DNA of 64,000 nucleotides, taken from Segetibacter sp. Lineage in GTDB: Bacteria; Bacteroidota; Bacteroidia; Chitinophagales; Chitinophagaceae. The notes under the pieces are model-generated. The model was given only the letters and a program-made list of their open reading frames with translations, did no database searches and was not told the DNA's origin. This document shows, piece by piece, positions 15,941 to 24,819 of this stretch (its first letter is position 1; each line of letters opens with the position of its first letter). The translations under genes and the position numbers were made by a program. Location of the stretch: contig JAQBNO010000203.1 of NCBI GenBank assembly GCA_028288485.1, positions 36,773 to 100,772 on the forward strand, read 5' to 3'.

Positions 15941-18103
15941 CTAACCTAATACTCCATTAGGCAGCAATGGTAAAGTAGTAAGCGCTATGCCGGTCGCATC
16001 GAGGATAGCGTTACGAATAGCTGGTGCGATACCTATTATTGCTGCTTCTCCTGCGCCCGCCGACGGCAGATCTTTTCGGTCTATCGTTACTATCTCAATT
16101 TTCGGGATATCGCTAAAGCGCGGAACCCTGTAGGCAGAGAGGCCGGAGTTGCGTATTTTCCCGTCGGCAAAATCAATAGCTTCAAATAAAGCGCCGCCCA
16201 GGCCCTGCACGATCGATCCCATCACCTGGTTTTCGAGGTGCAACGGATTTACAATTGCTCCGCATTCAAACGCCTGTGTAACGCGAACGACCTTTACCTC
16301 TTTATCGCTGTTGACTATCACTTCTGCACAGGTAGCTACGTAGCCGCCTTTTTCAAAACCACCCGCAATTCCAAAACCATGTCCAGCTGATTTTGCAGAG
16401 CTATTCCAGCCAAAAGCTTTAGCAGCGGTTTCCAAAACTGCTGTAAGACGTTCGTCATTAGAATTTTTGAGGCGAAAGTGGAGCTGGTCCATTTTAATTA
16501 GACGGGCCAGGTCGGTAATATGACATTCGCGGGCGAAAACATTCGCTGTAGATGCGAGTCCACGATACGAACCTTGTTTCAAAGGTGAATCGGACGGAAG
16601 ATGTGCAATTTGCTGGTGGGTTATTTTATATTGGGTATTTAAACCGGCAGAACCGGAATTATAGTTCGTGAATTTCCAGGCAGTGATTGTACCGTCGTTC
16701 GTAACGCCGCTGTTTACTTCAATTACCCCTCCCGGCCTGAAGTAAGCCCAGGTAAACTCTTCCTCTCTTGTCCATACCATTTTGACCGGCTTTTTTGCTT
16801 CCTGGGCCAGCCGCGCAGCTTCTACTGCAGCTTCACCGCTATGTTTTCCACCATACCCTGATCCTGTGTCGGGCATGATCACCCGCACTTTTTCTTTGGG
16901 CAGTTTGAACACTTCTGCCAGGTCTTGCTGGACTCCAAAAGGACGTTGCGTTCCGGTCCATACCGTGAGCTTTCCATCTTTCCATTGTGCAAGTGCCGCC
17001 CTTGGTTCAAGTGGTACGTGCGCTATATAATTGATGTTGTAGGTTTTGGCATGTGTAAAGTCTGCTATAGTTAATCCCTGCTGCACACTGCCCTTTGTGT
17101 TACCTGCATTTCTGCCACTTGCAGCCGCTGTTGCATTTTTTACCAGATACTCGAAAATGTTGGCTGTAGAAGGGTGTTGAGTACTTTCGTCCCATTTTGC
17201 CTTAATCGCCTGTAAGGCTTTGCCCGCAGTTCTTACGTCAGGTGCAGCTACACCAATAAAATCTCCATCATGCACTACAATAACACCGGGAATAGCCTTC
17301 GCTTTGCTGACATCCACTTCAAGCAGTTTTGCCTCGTAAGAAGGTTGGCGCAGTACTTTTCCATGCAGCATGCCGGGAAGTTTCATATCAGAAACGTACT
17401 CGTGTTTGCCCGTTATAAAAGATCGTCCATTAATTTTTCTTACGCTCTTTCCGGCAACTTTCCAGTCAGCGGCGGCAGTCATCGACGCCTGGTCGGATAT
17501 GGGCAGCAGTAGTTGGTGTCCTTTTGTTAGCTCTCCGTAACCAATCTTTTTATTGTTTGCAGGGTCGATAACTGTTCCTTTTTCTGCCTGTAATGTTTTA
17601 GCTGCGGTGTTCCAGTTTTTTGCAGCCATCTGCACTAAGGCTTCCCGGGCTGTTGCTGCAGCTTTACGTAATTGTGTTCCCATTTGTGGTGTGCTGCGGC
17701 TTCCAAAAGTGCCGGCATCATATGGAACAAGGTGAGTGTCGCCCATGATCATTTTAATGGAAGAAATGGGCACCTTTAATTCTTCAGACACTATTTGGGA
17801 TAATGAAGTCCGAATGTTCTGGCCTACTTCAACTTTACCTGTATAAACGCTTACTGTTCCGTCTTCACCAATATGAATCCATGCACCCACCTGGCTGGTT
17901 GGAATTGAGGAAGGTTCAGGTGGCAAAGTTTCACCCGCAAACGAAAACAGGTCGTGTAATACAAAGGCAACGGCGAGGCCACCTCCAAATAATTTAAAGA
18001 ATTTTCTCCGGTCAAGCTCAAAATGATGCCCAGGTTTTGGTGGCAGCTCGTCTTGCGTTGGTTCAAAAGGATGTGGTAAATTAGTGGAATGCTGCATCAT
18101 CAA
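15941..18103 (-). CDS. molybdenum hydroxylase large subunit (xanthine dehydrogenase/isoquinoline oxidoreductase-like)
   Basis: A 720-residue molybdopterin-binding subunit of an XDH-family enzyme. After a 30-residue leader comes a twin-arginine-type motif and hydrophobic stretch (LDRRKFFKLFGGGLAVAFVL), so it is exported folded through Tat. A small domain follows (VGAWIHIGEDGTVSVYTGKV), then the large Moco domains: VLRQPSYEAKLLEVDVSKA, FGVQQDLAEVFKLPKEKVRV, GYGGKHSGEAAVEAARLAQE, LKQGSYRGLASTANVFAREC and, near the C-terminus, DLPSAGAGEAAIIGIAPAIR. The GAGE tetrad carries the catalytic Glu of the family. The 720-residue length and the single leader fit the IorB-like, periplasmic class. It follows the 2Fe-2S subunit by 3 bases in one operon. 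Substrate is unknown (aldehyde or N-heterocycle). Confidence 0.9.
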   Translation of the reverse strand: MMMQHSTNLPHPFEPTQDELPPKPGHHFELDRRKFFKLFGGGLAVAFVLHDLFSFAGETLPPEPSSIPTSQVGAWIHIGEDGTVSVYTGKVEVGQNIRTSLSQIVSEELKVPISSIKMIMGDTHLVPYDAGTFGSRSTPQMGTQLRKAAATAREALVQMAAKNWNTAAKTLQAEKGTVIDPANNKKIGYGELTKGHQLLLPISDQASMTAAADWKVAGKSVRKINGRSFITGKHEYVSDMKLPGMLHGKVLRQPSYEAKLLEVDVSKAKAIPGVIVVHDGDFIGVAAPDVRTAGKALQAIKAKWDESTQHPSTANIFEYLVKNATAAASGRNAGNTKGSVQQGLTIADFTHAKTYNINYIAHVPLEPRAALAQWKDGKLTVWTGTQRPFGVQQDLAEVFKLPKEKVRVIMPDTGSGYGGKHSGEAAVEAARLAQEAKKPVKMVWTREEEFTWAYFRPGGVIEVNSGVTNDGTITAWKFTNYNSGSAGLNTQYKITHQQIAHLPSDSPLKQGSYRGLASTANVFARECHITDLARLIKMDQLHFRLKNSNDERLTAVLETAAKAFGWNSSAKSAGHGFGIAGGFEKGGYVATCAEVIVNSDKEVKVVRVTQAFECGAIVNPLHLENQVMGSIVQGLGGALFEAIDFADGKIRNSGLSAYRVPRFSDIPKIEIVTIDRKDLPSAGAGEAAIIGIAPAIRNAILDATGIALTTLPLLPNGVLG

Positions 18104-18106
18104 TAT

Positions 18107-18559
18107 TTAGGGTTTGGAAGCGAGTTGTATTGCTTTTACAATGTTGGGGTAGGTTCCGCATCGGCATATATTCCCGTTCAAAGCTTTAATAATAGCATCT
18201 TCTGTTGGGGCAGGATTATTTTTAAGCAGGGCTACAGCAGACATGATCATGCCCGAGGCACAATACGAACATTGAAAAGGATCTGTTGTAAGGAAAGCTT
18301 CCTGTACAGCATGAAGTTTTCCATTCTTTTCCAAACCTTCTACGGTGATGATCTCCTTTCCGGCAACCGAAGTTACGGGTGTAATACAGGAACGCGAAGG
18401 ACTTCCATTAATAAGCACAGTGCAGGCACCACAAGCCCCTTCCCCGCAACCATACTTGCTACCAGTAAGATCGAGCTCGTTACGTAAAACACTCAATAGT
18501 TCAACATCAGGGTCTACCGTAACCTCATGTTTTACACCATTTACATCTAAAACCATCAT
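18107..18559 (-). CDS. molybdenum hydroxylase 2Fe-2S subunit
   Basis: A 150-residue electron-transfer subunit with both [2Fe-2S] clusters of the XDH small subunit: plant-ferredoxin-type KYGCGEGACGACTVLINGSP with a downstream Cys (SRSC), and the C-terminal four-helix cluster CSYCASGMIMSAVALLKNNP plus NGNICRCGTYPNIVKAI. It passes electrons from the Mo centre to an acceptor. It has no signal peptide and should be co-exported with the Tat-bearing large subunit encoded 3 bases downstream. A cytochrome subunit found in some such enzymes is not in this operon. Confidence 0.95.
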   Translation of the reverse strand: MMVLDVNGVKHEVTVDPDVELLSVLRNELDLTGSKYGCGEGACGACTVLINGSPSRSCITPVTSVAGKEIITVEGLEKNGKLHAVQEAFLTTDPFQCSYCASGMIMSAVALLKNNPAPTEDAIIKALNGNICRCGTYPNIVKAIQLASKP

Positions 18560-18670
18560 GTAGGCTTTTGTTAGGTGAATTTACAACAATCGAACTAACC
18601 CACGGTGGAAGGAACAAAAAATGGTGCGGTCTTCTGGTTACTGTTGCCAAAAGTTCTTTACATTACTTAA

Positions 18671-19477
18671 ATGTTAGAAACAGTCCTAATCGTTTTGGTA
18701 TCGGTTGCAGTCCTGGTTCTCCTGCTATATGCGATCTTCTCGCGCAGGAAAAAGAAGGTAAATAACCTCGACTCTCTTCCTGTTCACTACCGGGAGATTT
18801 TAAAAGAATACGTTGACTTTTACAACGACCTTGACGAGGACAAAAAGACACAGTTTGAAAACCGCCTTCAGCACTTTTTGCTAACAACAAGAATAGCAGG
18901 CGTTAATACAGATGTTGAAGATCTGGATAGAGTATTGATAGCGGCAAGCGCCATTATTCCCATTTTTGGTTTTGCAGGCTGGGAGTATATTAACCTCAAG
19001 GATGTTTTGCTGTACCCTGGTTCGTTTGACGAGAAGTTTAACCAGGAAGGGGGTGGGCGCACAACACTTGGAATTGTAGGCGAAGGGGCATACCAAAATA
19101 TGATGATACTTTCGAAGCCGGAGCTAAGACAAGACTTTATTAATAAAACAGCAAAGAACAATACCGCTATTCATGAATTTGTTCACCTGATTGATAAAAC
19201 GGATGGGGCAGTAGATGGAGTGCCCGAGTTCCTGCTTTCTAAAAAGTATATCTTACCCTGGCTTACGTTAATAAGGGACAATATTAACGAAATCAGGCAC
19301 AGCCAGTCGGATATCAATCCCTATGGAGCTACTAACGAGGCAGAGTTTTTTGCGGTAGTATCAGAGTATTTTTTTGAACGCCCCGACCTTTTGCAAGCCA
19401 AGCACCCCGGTTTATATGAGACCCTTATTAAAATATTCAGGCAGGAGCCCAAAAAGGATGACCAAGTTTCTATTTAG
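18671..19477 (+). CDS. M90-family (MtfA-like) zinc metallopeptidase
   Basis: A 268-residue protein. Residues 1-22 form a transmembrane anchor (LETVLIVLVSVAVLVLLLYA). The rest matches the M90/MtfA family: LPVHYREILKEYVDFYNDLD, RIAGVNTDVEDLDRVLIAAS, AGWEYINLKDVLLYPGSFDE, zinc motif NTAIHEFVHLIDKTDGAVDG (HExxH with a following Asp) and downstream Glu in NPYGATNEAEFFAVVSEYFF. E. coli MtfA regulates the Mlc repressor and has aminopeptidase activity; here the membrane anchor and the absence of a PTS system suggest another target. It is divergent from the Mo-hydroxylase operon and ends before a bidirectional terminator. Confidence 0.9.
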   Translation: MLETVLIVLVSVAVLVLLLYAIFSRRKKKVNNLDSLPVHYREILKEYVDFYNDLDEDKKTQFENRLQHFLLTTRIAGVNTDVEDLDRVLIAASAIIPIFGFAGWEYINLKDVLLYPGSFDEKFNQEGGGRTTLGIVGEGAYQNMMILSKPELRQDFINKTAKNNTAIHEFVHLIDKTDGAVDGVPEFLLSKKYILPWLTLIRDNINEIRHSQSDINPYGATNEAEFFAVVSEYFFERPDLLQAKHPGLYETLIKIFRQEPKKDDQVSI

Positions 19478-19621
19478 GGGAATTGAAGTAACTCGCGCCG
19501 GTAATCCCAGCTGACGTGAGAGTAACAAACGAATCTCCCAGCTACTATTTCTTTACAGGTGAAGCTTTTTAATAGCTTGATAAACTTTTATTTTGATCTT
19601 ACCTAAAGCTTATGCGCAACA

Positions 19622-19645
19622 AAAAACCCGCCATCGCGGGTTTTT
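19622..19645. terminator. bidirectional rho-independent terminator
   Basis: Stem AAAAACCCG / CGGGTTTTT with loop CCATCG-like bases, between the M90 peptidase (+) and the LEA-like gene (-). Confidence 0.85.
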
Positions 19646-19676
19646 AAAAATCAAATTAAAAATCAAATTTAACTTT

Positions 19677-20051
19677 TTAATTAAAAGCCTTTTTTACGCT
19701 GTCACCGAAATCGTCAGCTTTATCTTTTATTTTTTCCCAAAGACTTTCGCCTCCGTCTTTTACATCCTCAGCTTTGTCTTCTAATTTGTCTCCGGCTCTA
19801 TCTGCTTTATCACCTGCATAATCAGCGGCATTTTCCGCTTTGTTACCCACCTGATCGGTGGTATTACCTACGCTATTGCCAAAATTATCAGCCGCGTTCC
19901 CGGCCTGGTTACCGAAGCTGTTGGCGGCAAAACCAGCCCTGTTTGTAAGCTGATCGGTTGTATTTTCTAGCCTTGTGGCGCCCGCGGAAATATCGCTGCT
20001 TAAATCATCATTAAGATTTGAAGTATTTCCAAAATTATTTGTGTCGGACAT
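19677..20051 (-). CDS. LEA-like hydrophilic stress protein
   Basis: A 124-residue protein; the start at 20051 (MSDTNNFGNTSNLN) is preceded by AAAACCAAAAG, while an in-frame ATG at 20093 would add a hydrophobic leader unlike the rest. The sequence is made of imperfect 11-residue-like amphipathic units: NRAGFAANSFGNQAGNAADN, NSVGNTTDQVGNKAENAADY, AGDKADRAGDKLEDKAEDVK. High Asp, Lys, Ala, Asn and Gly content and absence of Cys fit late-embryogenesis-abundant-like or CsbD/YtxH-like proteins that are disordered until dry or membrane-bound. A stress role is inferred. A similar hydrophilic protein lies at 24149 beside the manganese catalase. Confidence 0.7.
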   Translation of the reverse strand: MSDTNNFGNTSNLNDDLSSDISAGATRLENTTDQLTNRAGFAANSFGNQAGNAADNFGNSVGNTTDQVGNKAENAADYAGDKADRAGDKLEDKAEDVKDGGESLWEKIKDKADDFGDSVKKAFN

Positions 20052-20354
20052 AACTTTTGGTTTTAATATTTGAAAAATTGAGACCCGAATCAATTATGAA
20101 AATTGAAAGACGGTTTCTTCAATTGGTAAAACAACTATGCCACTATGATAGTAACCTTTTAAATGTTTGTACTGCACTGTTAGTACTAAAAACTTAATCG
20201 TAGTGAAAGACTAAGTCAGCAAAGGTGCAATGCGAGTTGCATCTCCGGCGGTATAATATGCAGTAGCGGCATTACCTGAAGAGAAAGTAATATTCCTCGG
20301 CTGACCAGCATGGGGGGCTCTTCGGTTGGAAGTCTTGTTTTGCCCGCTGAAAAC
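20052..20354. other. intergenic region
   Basis: About 300 bases containing the leader of the LEA-like gene. I see no gene, clear terminator or repeat copy. Confidence 0.4.
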
Positions 20355-21035
20355 TTATTTCAAACTAAAAGTTGATAATACCTTCACTTTATTTTTTCGT
20401 TGGTACCAATCGTTGTACACTAATTCCACCTCATCTATTTTAGAAACCCCAAAGTCGGCATTCTTACACCGAATTAACTGTTTTATAAATTCTTCATTGC
20501 GCTTTAAGGGGCTCTTAAACCGGGCGACCGTGCAATGAGCAGTACGAATTGAATACCTTTTGTCAATAGATTGGAAATGTTGCGAGCTTTTAAAACTTGC
20601 CCTTATCCTGTTTCTTAATTCATTCAGGTTATTCGACGGAAATCCTTGTACAAGAATGCATGACGGCGACGCAGTAATTCCATTAAACGCTATTTCAATA
20701 GGTTTCATATTAGAAATAAGGTTCTTGAAAAGACTGGTATATTGGTTTACCTCGATATTTTCTAAATCAAAACCGGGGTAACACGAAATGATAGACATTA
20801 TAGTAACATGAATATCAGAAGTGGGATAATAGTATTGTTCAGGTTCAATCTTTTGCAACTCCTGCAAAAACTGCCCGATCTTTTCCTTTGTTTTTCGGTC
20901 GGGACGTAACAAGAGAGTAATTCCAAACCTGTTATCGTCGGGTGAGTCGATGAACGGATCCAGTTCAAATTCTCCTGCTTTGAATTTAGTTAAAGACTTT
21001 TCCCATAGATGATTATATTCATCGGTTAAATTCAT
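20355..21035 (-). CDS. 2H phosphoesterase-family protein (2'-5' RNA ligase-like)
   Basis: A 226-residue protein with the two HxT motifs that define the 2H phosphoesterase superfamily: SDIHVTIMSII near residue 100 and RTAHCTVARFKSP near 175. The spacing of about 75 residues is normal for LigT/cyclic phosphodiesterase proteins. The N-terminus (NRFGITLLLRPDRKTKEKIG) and the strand pattern around each motif support the duplicated fold. Members act on 2',3'-cyclic or 2'-5' phosphodiester bonds in RNA or on small nucleotides. The second motif keeps His and Thr, so activity is plausible. Monocistronic, cytoplasmic; substrate unknown. Confidence 0.8.
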   Translation of the reverse strand: MNLTDEYNHLWEKSLTKFKAGEFELDPFIDSPDDNRFGITLLLRPDRKTKEKIGQFLQELQKIEPEQYYYPTSDIHVTIMSIISCYPGFDLENIEVNQYTSLFKNLISNMKPIEIAFNGITASPSCILVQGFPSNNLNELRNRIRASFKSSQHFQSIDKRYSIRTAHCTVARFKSPLKRNEEFIKQLIRCKNADFGVSKIDEVELVYNDWYQRKNKVKVLSTFSLK

Positions 21036-21361
21036 ACTCGTTTTATTTTTTCGCTTACCGGATAAGATATTTTCTGCGTTTTTTTTAAAAATAGTTCAAA
21101 AACTTTTTTCAAAAGTATTTAATGGAGCAAAAGCAGACATCGCAAAGTACCAGTTTTTTTAAATTGCGTCTATAAACATGTAATCGCCAGACGAATTAAC
21201 TTTTTCATTAAGCAGCAAACGCTAATTACCAAGGGTGGGAGATGAAAGATCGCGACAATTCTACCTGTAAATTAAGGTAATAATCAGAAATTAAAAACCG
21301 AAGTAAATATTAGCGAATTGAGCCTCAATAAACTAATTTAAAATTGCTATAATTTTAATAA
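21036..21361. other. AT-rich divergent intergenic region
   Basis: 326 bases between divergent genes. The last 60 bases before ATG 21362 are very AT-rich and should contain the MFS gene promoter, but no exact -33/-7 pair stands out. No repeat copy. Confidence 0.4.
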
Positions 21362-22651
21362 ATGTTGCAAAAAATCCCGTACCGTTACCGCGTTCTGGCG
21401 TTGTTATGCTCATTAACTACGCTTACTTACCTCGATAGAATTTGCATTTCAATAGTAGGGGTGAGGATAAAAACAGAGTTTGCGCTTAGCAATGAACAGT
21501 TTGGTTGGGTACTTGCCTCTTTTTCATTAGCGTATGCTGTTTTCGAAATACCATCAGGAGTTTGGGGAGATCATATTGGCCCCAAAGCCCTTTTTATAAG
21601 GATAGTTTTATGGTGGTCATTGTTTACAGCTTTAACAGGGTGGGCCACTGGCCTGCTGTCGCTAATGGCCATCAGGTTCTTGTTTGGAGTAGGAGAATCA
21701 GGTACTTATCCAAATTGCATGATTGTTATTTCACGCTGGTTCCCCCTGCAGGAAATCGGACGGTCGTTAACCTGGGTAGGCATCGGGTCTCAAATAGGAT
21801 CTGCTATTGCGCCGCTTATAATTATTCCGTTAGCAGTTTCTTATGGCTGGCGAATGCCTTTTTATGTGAATGCTGCCATCGGTGTTGTTTGGGTGCTTAT
21901 CTGTTACAAATGGTTCCGGAATTTTCCTTCTGAAGTGAAAAACATCACTCCAAACGAGTTAAAGCTGATCGAAACAAACCGGCGGTTCAACATTAGCCAT
22001 ACGCTGATACCTTCAAAGATCATCCTGAAAAACAAAAACCTATGGGCTTTGATGCTCATGTATTTTTGCTGTCAATGGGCTAACTATTTCTTTGTAGCCT
22101 GGATGCCTGTTTACCTGATGGAAGGAAAACATTTCACAGAAAACGAAATGAAGGGTATCGTGTTTACTTTGTTCATTGTTGGCATCATTGGTTTTTTGAT
22201 AGGTGGATTTGTTGGCGACTTATTGGTAAAGACAAAAGGTTTACGCTTTGGAAGACGTTTTGTGGGAATGTTGGGACTTGGCGTTTGTGGCCTGCTGATT
22301 TTTCTATCAGCCGTATTGCCTCAAAATAATATAGTTGCTTTTTGCCTTATTGCAGCAAATGGTTTCTTCTCTTTCGGTGTAATGGTATCCTATGCGGTTT
22401 GCACCGATATAGGCCGCAATAATGCCGGCACAGTTACCGGCGCAATGAATTTTTTCGGCCAAATGGGCGCTTTCTTCCTTGCTGTCATATTTGGTAAAAT
22501 TGTGGACGTTACCCATAATTTTAATTATCCTCTTTTTGTAGTTGCTGCTGTAATGCTTACAGGAAGCGTGCTTTGGCTCGCCATTGACCCCTTGAAACAG
22601 CTAAGCATGCCAGAGGATAAAGTTTTGCCCGCAGTCAACAACCCCCTTTAG
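21362..22651 (+). CDS. MFS transporter, ACS (anion:cation symporter) family
   Basis: A 429-residue permease with about 12 predicted transmembrane helices in two halves and a central cytoplasmic loop. The family A-loop motif is visible as YAVFEIPSGVWGDHIGPKAL (GxxxDrxG-like between helices 2 and 3). TYLDRICISIVG in helix 1 and LFGVGESGTYPNCMIVISRW in helix 4 are hallmarks of the ACS/D-galactonate-glucarate type. It should be a proton-coupled importer of a small organic anion such as a hexonate, hexuronate or phthalate-like acid. No catabolic gene adjoins, so the substrate cannot be set. The second half repeats the motif as GGFVGDLLVKTKGLRFGRR. Start chosen at MLQKIPYRYRV, which gives a short basic N-terminus. 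Confidence 0.9.
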   Translation: MLQKIPYRYRVLALLCSLTTLTYLDRICISIVGVRIKTEFALSNEQFGWVLASFSLAYAVFEIPSGVWGDHIGPKALFIRIVLWWSLFTALTGWATGLLSLMAIRFLFGVGESGTYPNCMIVISRWFPLQEIGRSLTWVGIGSQIGSAIAPLIIIPLAVSYGWRMPFYVNAAIGVVWVLICYKWFRNFPSEVKNITPNELKLIETNRRFNISHTLIPSKIILKNKNLWALMLMYFCCQWANYFFVAWMPVYLMEGKHFTENEMKGIVFTLFIVGIIGFLIGGFVGDLLVKTKGLRFGRRFVGMLGLGVCGLLIFLSAVLPQNNIVAFCLIAANGFFSFGVMVSYAVCTDIGRNNAGTVTGAMNFFGQMGAFFLAVIFGKIVDVTHNFNYPLFVVAAVMLTGSVLWLAIDPLKQLSMPEDKVLPAVNNPL

Positions 22652-22945
22652 TCAGAACTTCTGATAATGCAGAAGGAGATTTTAGCCCGGTACGGCTTAC
22701 TAGTGGCTGTTGAGTTGAAATAGAAAAATATTCCTCTGTATAATTCTTTCTACAGCTTTGCATCTACAAATAAGATATTCTGCTAATAAATATCTCTTAT
22801 TGATTGATAGGTAATATCTATAACTGTTGATATTCACTGATTTCCTAATATTTTCTGTGCTCTAAATGGTTTTGGTATGAAATAAGGCGGGATGTTTGGA
22901 AAGTTTCGTGTGTACGGGTATTTATTAATCAATAAAATTATAAGT

Positions 22946-23827
22946 ATGTTTTACCACGACAGGAAATTACAGTATAAGGTAAGGGTCGACAAACCGAACC
23001 CCGAGTTTGCTAAATTATTACAACAGGCAATTGGCGGTATTGAGGGTGAAATACGAGTGTGCCTCCAATACCTTTTCCAGGCATGGAATTCCCGCGGGCC
23101 TGTTAAGTACCGTGATATGTTACTGGATACAGGCACCGAAGAAATTTCGCATATCGAAATGCTGGTTACGGCCGTAGCGATGAATCTTGAAGGAGCATCA
23201 ACCGCTTTAAAAGATAAGATGGCGGCCAGTAATCCGTTGGTGGAATCTGTGTTGGGGGGCAAAGATCCAAGGCATATTTTATCGGCAGGATTGGGTGCAA
23301 TGGCTGCTGATGCAAACGGAGTCCCTTTTAATGGTTCCTGGGTGGTAAGCAGTGGTAACATTGCGGCAGATATGCATGCAAATGTGTATGCTGAATCTAC
23401 CGGAAGAGTATTGGCTACAAGGCTGTACGAAATGACCGATGATTCAGGGATGAAAGATATGTTGTCGTTCCTGATAGCGCGCGACACGATGCACCAAAAC
23501 CAGTGGATGGCCGTGCTTGAAGAATTGGGCGGACCTTTGACAGTGCATCCAATTCCTAACAGTTTTCCACAAAGCAAAGAGAACCAGGACTTCAACTACA
23601 GTTTTGTTTCTACCAATATCAACAACGACTCGCAGGCAATGGGACGGTGGACCTCAGGGCAATCGATTGATGGCAAAGGATCTTTCAGGTTTGAAAAAGC
23701 ACAACCGTTTGGCGAAGTTCCTGTACTTGGAACGCCTGATAAAGAAACGCATGCACAGACAGAGCAAATGATGGATGCAGGTAAATCTTTGCTTGACAAA
23801 GCAGCAGATTTTATTACCGGCCACTAG
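22946..23827 (+). CDS. manganese catalase
   Basis: A 293-residue di-manganese catalase that disproportionates hydrogen peroxide. The start at ATG 22946 (MFYHDRKLQYKVRV) matches the family N-terminus; an upstream ATG at 22892 adds an AT-rich tail. Ligand positions read off the sequence are E35 (GGIEGEIRV), E66 and H69 (TGTEEISHIEM), E150 (ANVYAESTGR) and H183 (RDTMHQNQW), in line with the known Glu-Glu-His / Glu-His set. The C-terminus (GQSIDGKGSFRFEKAQPFGE) and the final QMMDAGKSLLDKAADF are typical of longer Bacteroidota members. A strong hairpin terminator follows at 23851. It is cytoplasmic and part of a stress neighbourhood with the hydrophilic protein at 24149. Confidence 0.95.
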   Translation: MFYHDRKLQYKVRVDKPNPEFAKLLQQAIGGIEGEIRVCLQYLFQAWNSRGPVKYRDMLLDTGTEEISHIEMLVTAVAMNLEGASTALKDKMAASNPLVESVLGGKDPRHILSAGLGAMAADANGVPFNGSWVVSSGNIAADMHANVYAESTGRVLATRLYEMTDDSGMKDMLSFLIARDTMHQNQWMAVLEELGGPLTVHPIPNSFPQSKENQDFNYSFVSTNINNDSQAMGRWTSGQSIDGKGSFRFEKAQPFGEVPVLGTPDKETHAQTEQMMDAGKSLLDKAADFITGH

Positions 23828-24148
23828 CAGCCATATAAATTAATTAACTTAAGACTGCAGTTCCTGAAACCTGCAGTCTTTTTAGTATGTGTTACATGTG
23901 GAACGATGCCGAAAGTTTTTTGTAAGCCAGTTTGAACCGGCATAGCAAATGCAATGAACATCGTTGCTTCCGGTACATCGGAAGCAGTTTTTACCCTGAG
24001 CGTGGTCGAAGGGTACCTTGAGCAAACCCGAATGGTCGCAATCCGTTCATCGGGATTGCTGCTATTGGGCTTTTATCAATTTCTGTTATAGCTTCGCGTC
24101 GCTTAATAAACTCGCAGGCAAACGATAACGTTGAGGAAATTCGGGTGC
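23828..24148. other. intergenic region with repeat-like words
   Basis: After the catalase terminator this 320-base stretch contains CCCTGAGCGTGGTCGAAGGG (23993 onward), a word type that recurs in loosely similar form near 30910, and a GCAATCC / GGATTGC hairpin at 24038-24059. A weak head-like ACATCGTTGCTTCCGG lies near 23958. No gene is supported. Confidence 0.5.
23851..23885 (+). terminator. rho-independent terminator after manganese catalase
   Basis: AAGACTGCAG (23851-23860) pairs with CTGCAGTCTT (23871-23880), followed by TTT. Perfect 10-bp stem. Confidence 0.9.
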
Positions 24149-24391
24149 TTATATTGTTTCAAATGTAGGATCTGCAGCATCACCATATTCAGGATTTATT
24201 TCACTGCCATTCATAACAGACTGGGTTAAATTATCACTGGCTGCTGAAGTTGCGTTATCACTCATAGTTGGAGAGTCTGCTTGTTTAGGAGTTTGGTCAA
24301 CCAGCGTAGCATCACTATTAGTAAGGTTAAGTTCCCTGCCGTCCCCGTCTTCGGGCTGCCTCGTCACAACTTGTTTCGGATCAGTATTCAT
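24149..24391 (-). CDS. small acidic hydrophilic protein
   Basis: An 80-residue protein from the internal ATG 24391 (MNTDPKQVVTRQPEDGDGRE); a longer frame upstream encodes a hydrophobic, Cys-containing leader unlikely to be translated. It is rich in Asp, Asn, Ser, Thr and Pro, lacks Cys and has no hydrophobic core (PKQADSPTMSDNATSAASDN), so it is likely disordered. No family is recognised. It is convergent with the manganese catalase and resembles in composition the LEA-like protein at 19677, so a stress role is possible. Confidence 0.5.
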   Translation of the reverse strand: MNTDPKQVVTRQPEDGDGRELNLTNSDATLVDQTPKQADSPTMSDNATSAASDNLTQSVMNGSEINPEYGDAADPTFETI

Positions 24392-24496
24392 AACATTTGT
24401 TTTAAATGATAGAGGAAAAGTTGTGCCACAATAGCGGGAAATACAAAGTTCAATTTTAATTGAAAATGCAATCATTCATGAACCGCAGCAATAGAG

Positions 24497-24608
24497 GCAG
24501 ATGAAGGAGATTGCTTTTTTCCTTACAACGACCTGTCATTCGAATGAAAAAGGAATCTTCATCTGCATAGATCCAGCAGCAAGGGATCACCCATGCCGCG
24601 GAATGACA
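24497..24608. repeat. nested palindromic intergenic repeat
   Basis: TGTCATTCG (24534-24542) pairs with CGGAATGACA (24599-24608), and GCAGATGAAG..ATT (24497-24512) pairs with AATCTTCATCTGC (24554-24566). This TGTCATTC..GGAATGACA palindrome type is familiar as an interspersed repeat in Bacteroidota genomes. Apparently unrelated to the 17-copy family. Confidence 0.6.
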
Positions 24609-24700
24609 AAAGGGACGTCTTATTCTATTTTTCATTTTCCCGTGGCTAAAAGATGGACACTTGCGATGACGACTCTCTTTCGCTGACTAAGGTTACCCAC

Positions 24701-24758
24701 AGATGAAGAGTGCGACGCAACAAAAGTACCCACGCATTCTCCTGCTGGTAACCAAAAA
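24701..24758 (+). repeat. dispersed intergenic repeat, copy 7
   Basis: Head GAAGAGTGCGACGCAACAAA, tail CTGCTGGTAACCAAAAAA. The TAC at the start of the head is lost. Confidence 0.75.
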
Positions 24759-24774
24759 ATCCTGTAAAAAAACA

Positions 24775-24797
24775 AAGGCTGCCCGAAAAGACAGCCC
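24775..24797 (-). terminator. rho-independent terminator of outer-membrane protein gene
   Basis: On the - strand, GGGCTGTCTTTTCGGGCAGC with a GGCTG/CAGCC stem, followed by CTTTGTTTTTTT. Confidence 0.8.
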
Positions 24798-24819
24798 TAA
24801 ATGATCGGTTTAATTAATA

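Larger units (their letters stand above)
24392..24819. other. intergenic region with palindromic repeats
   Basis: 430 bases without a gene. It contains a complex inverted repeat (24497-24608), dispersed repeat copy 7 (24701-24758) and the terminator of the outer-membrane gene downstream (24775-24797). Confidence 0.6.

Noticed and set aside
24501..24686. 61-codon frame
   Set aside because: Lies within the palindromic repeat at 24497-24608.
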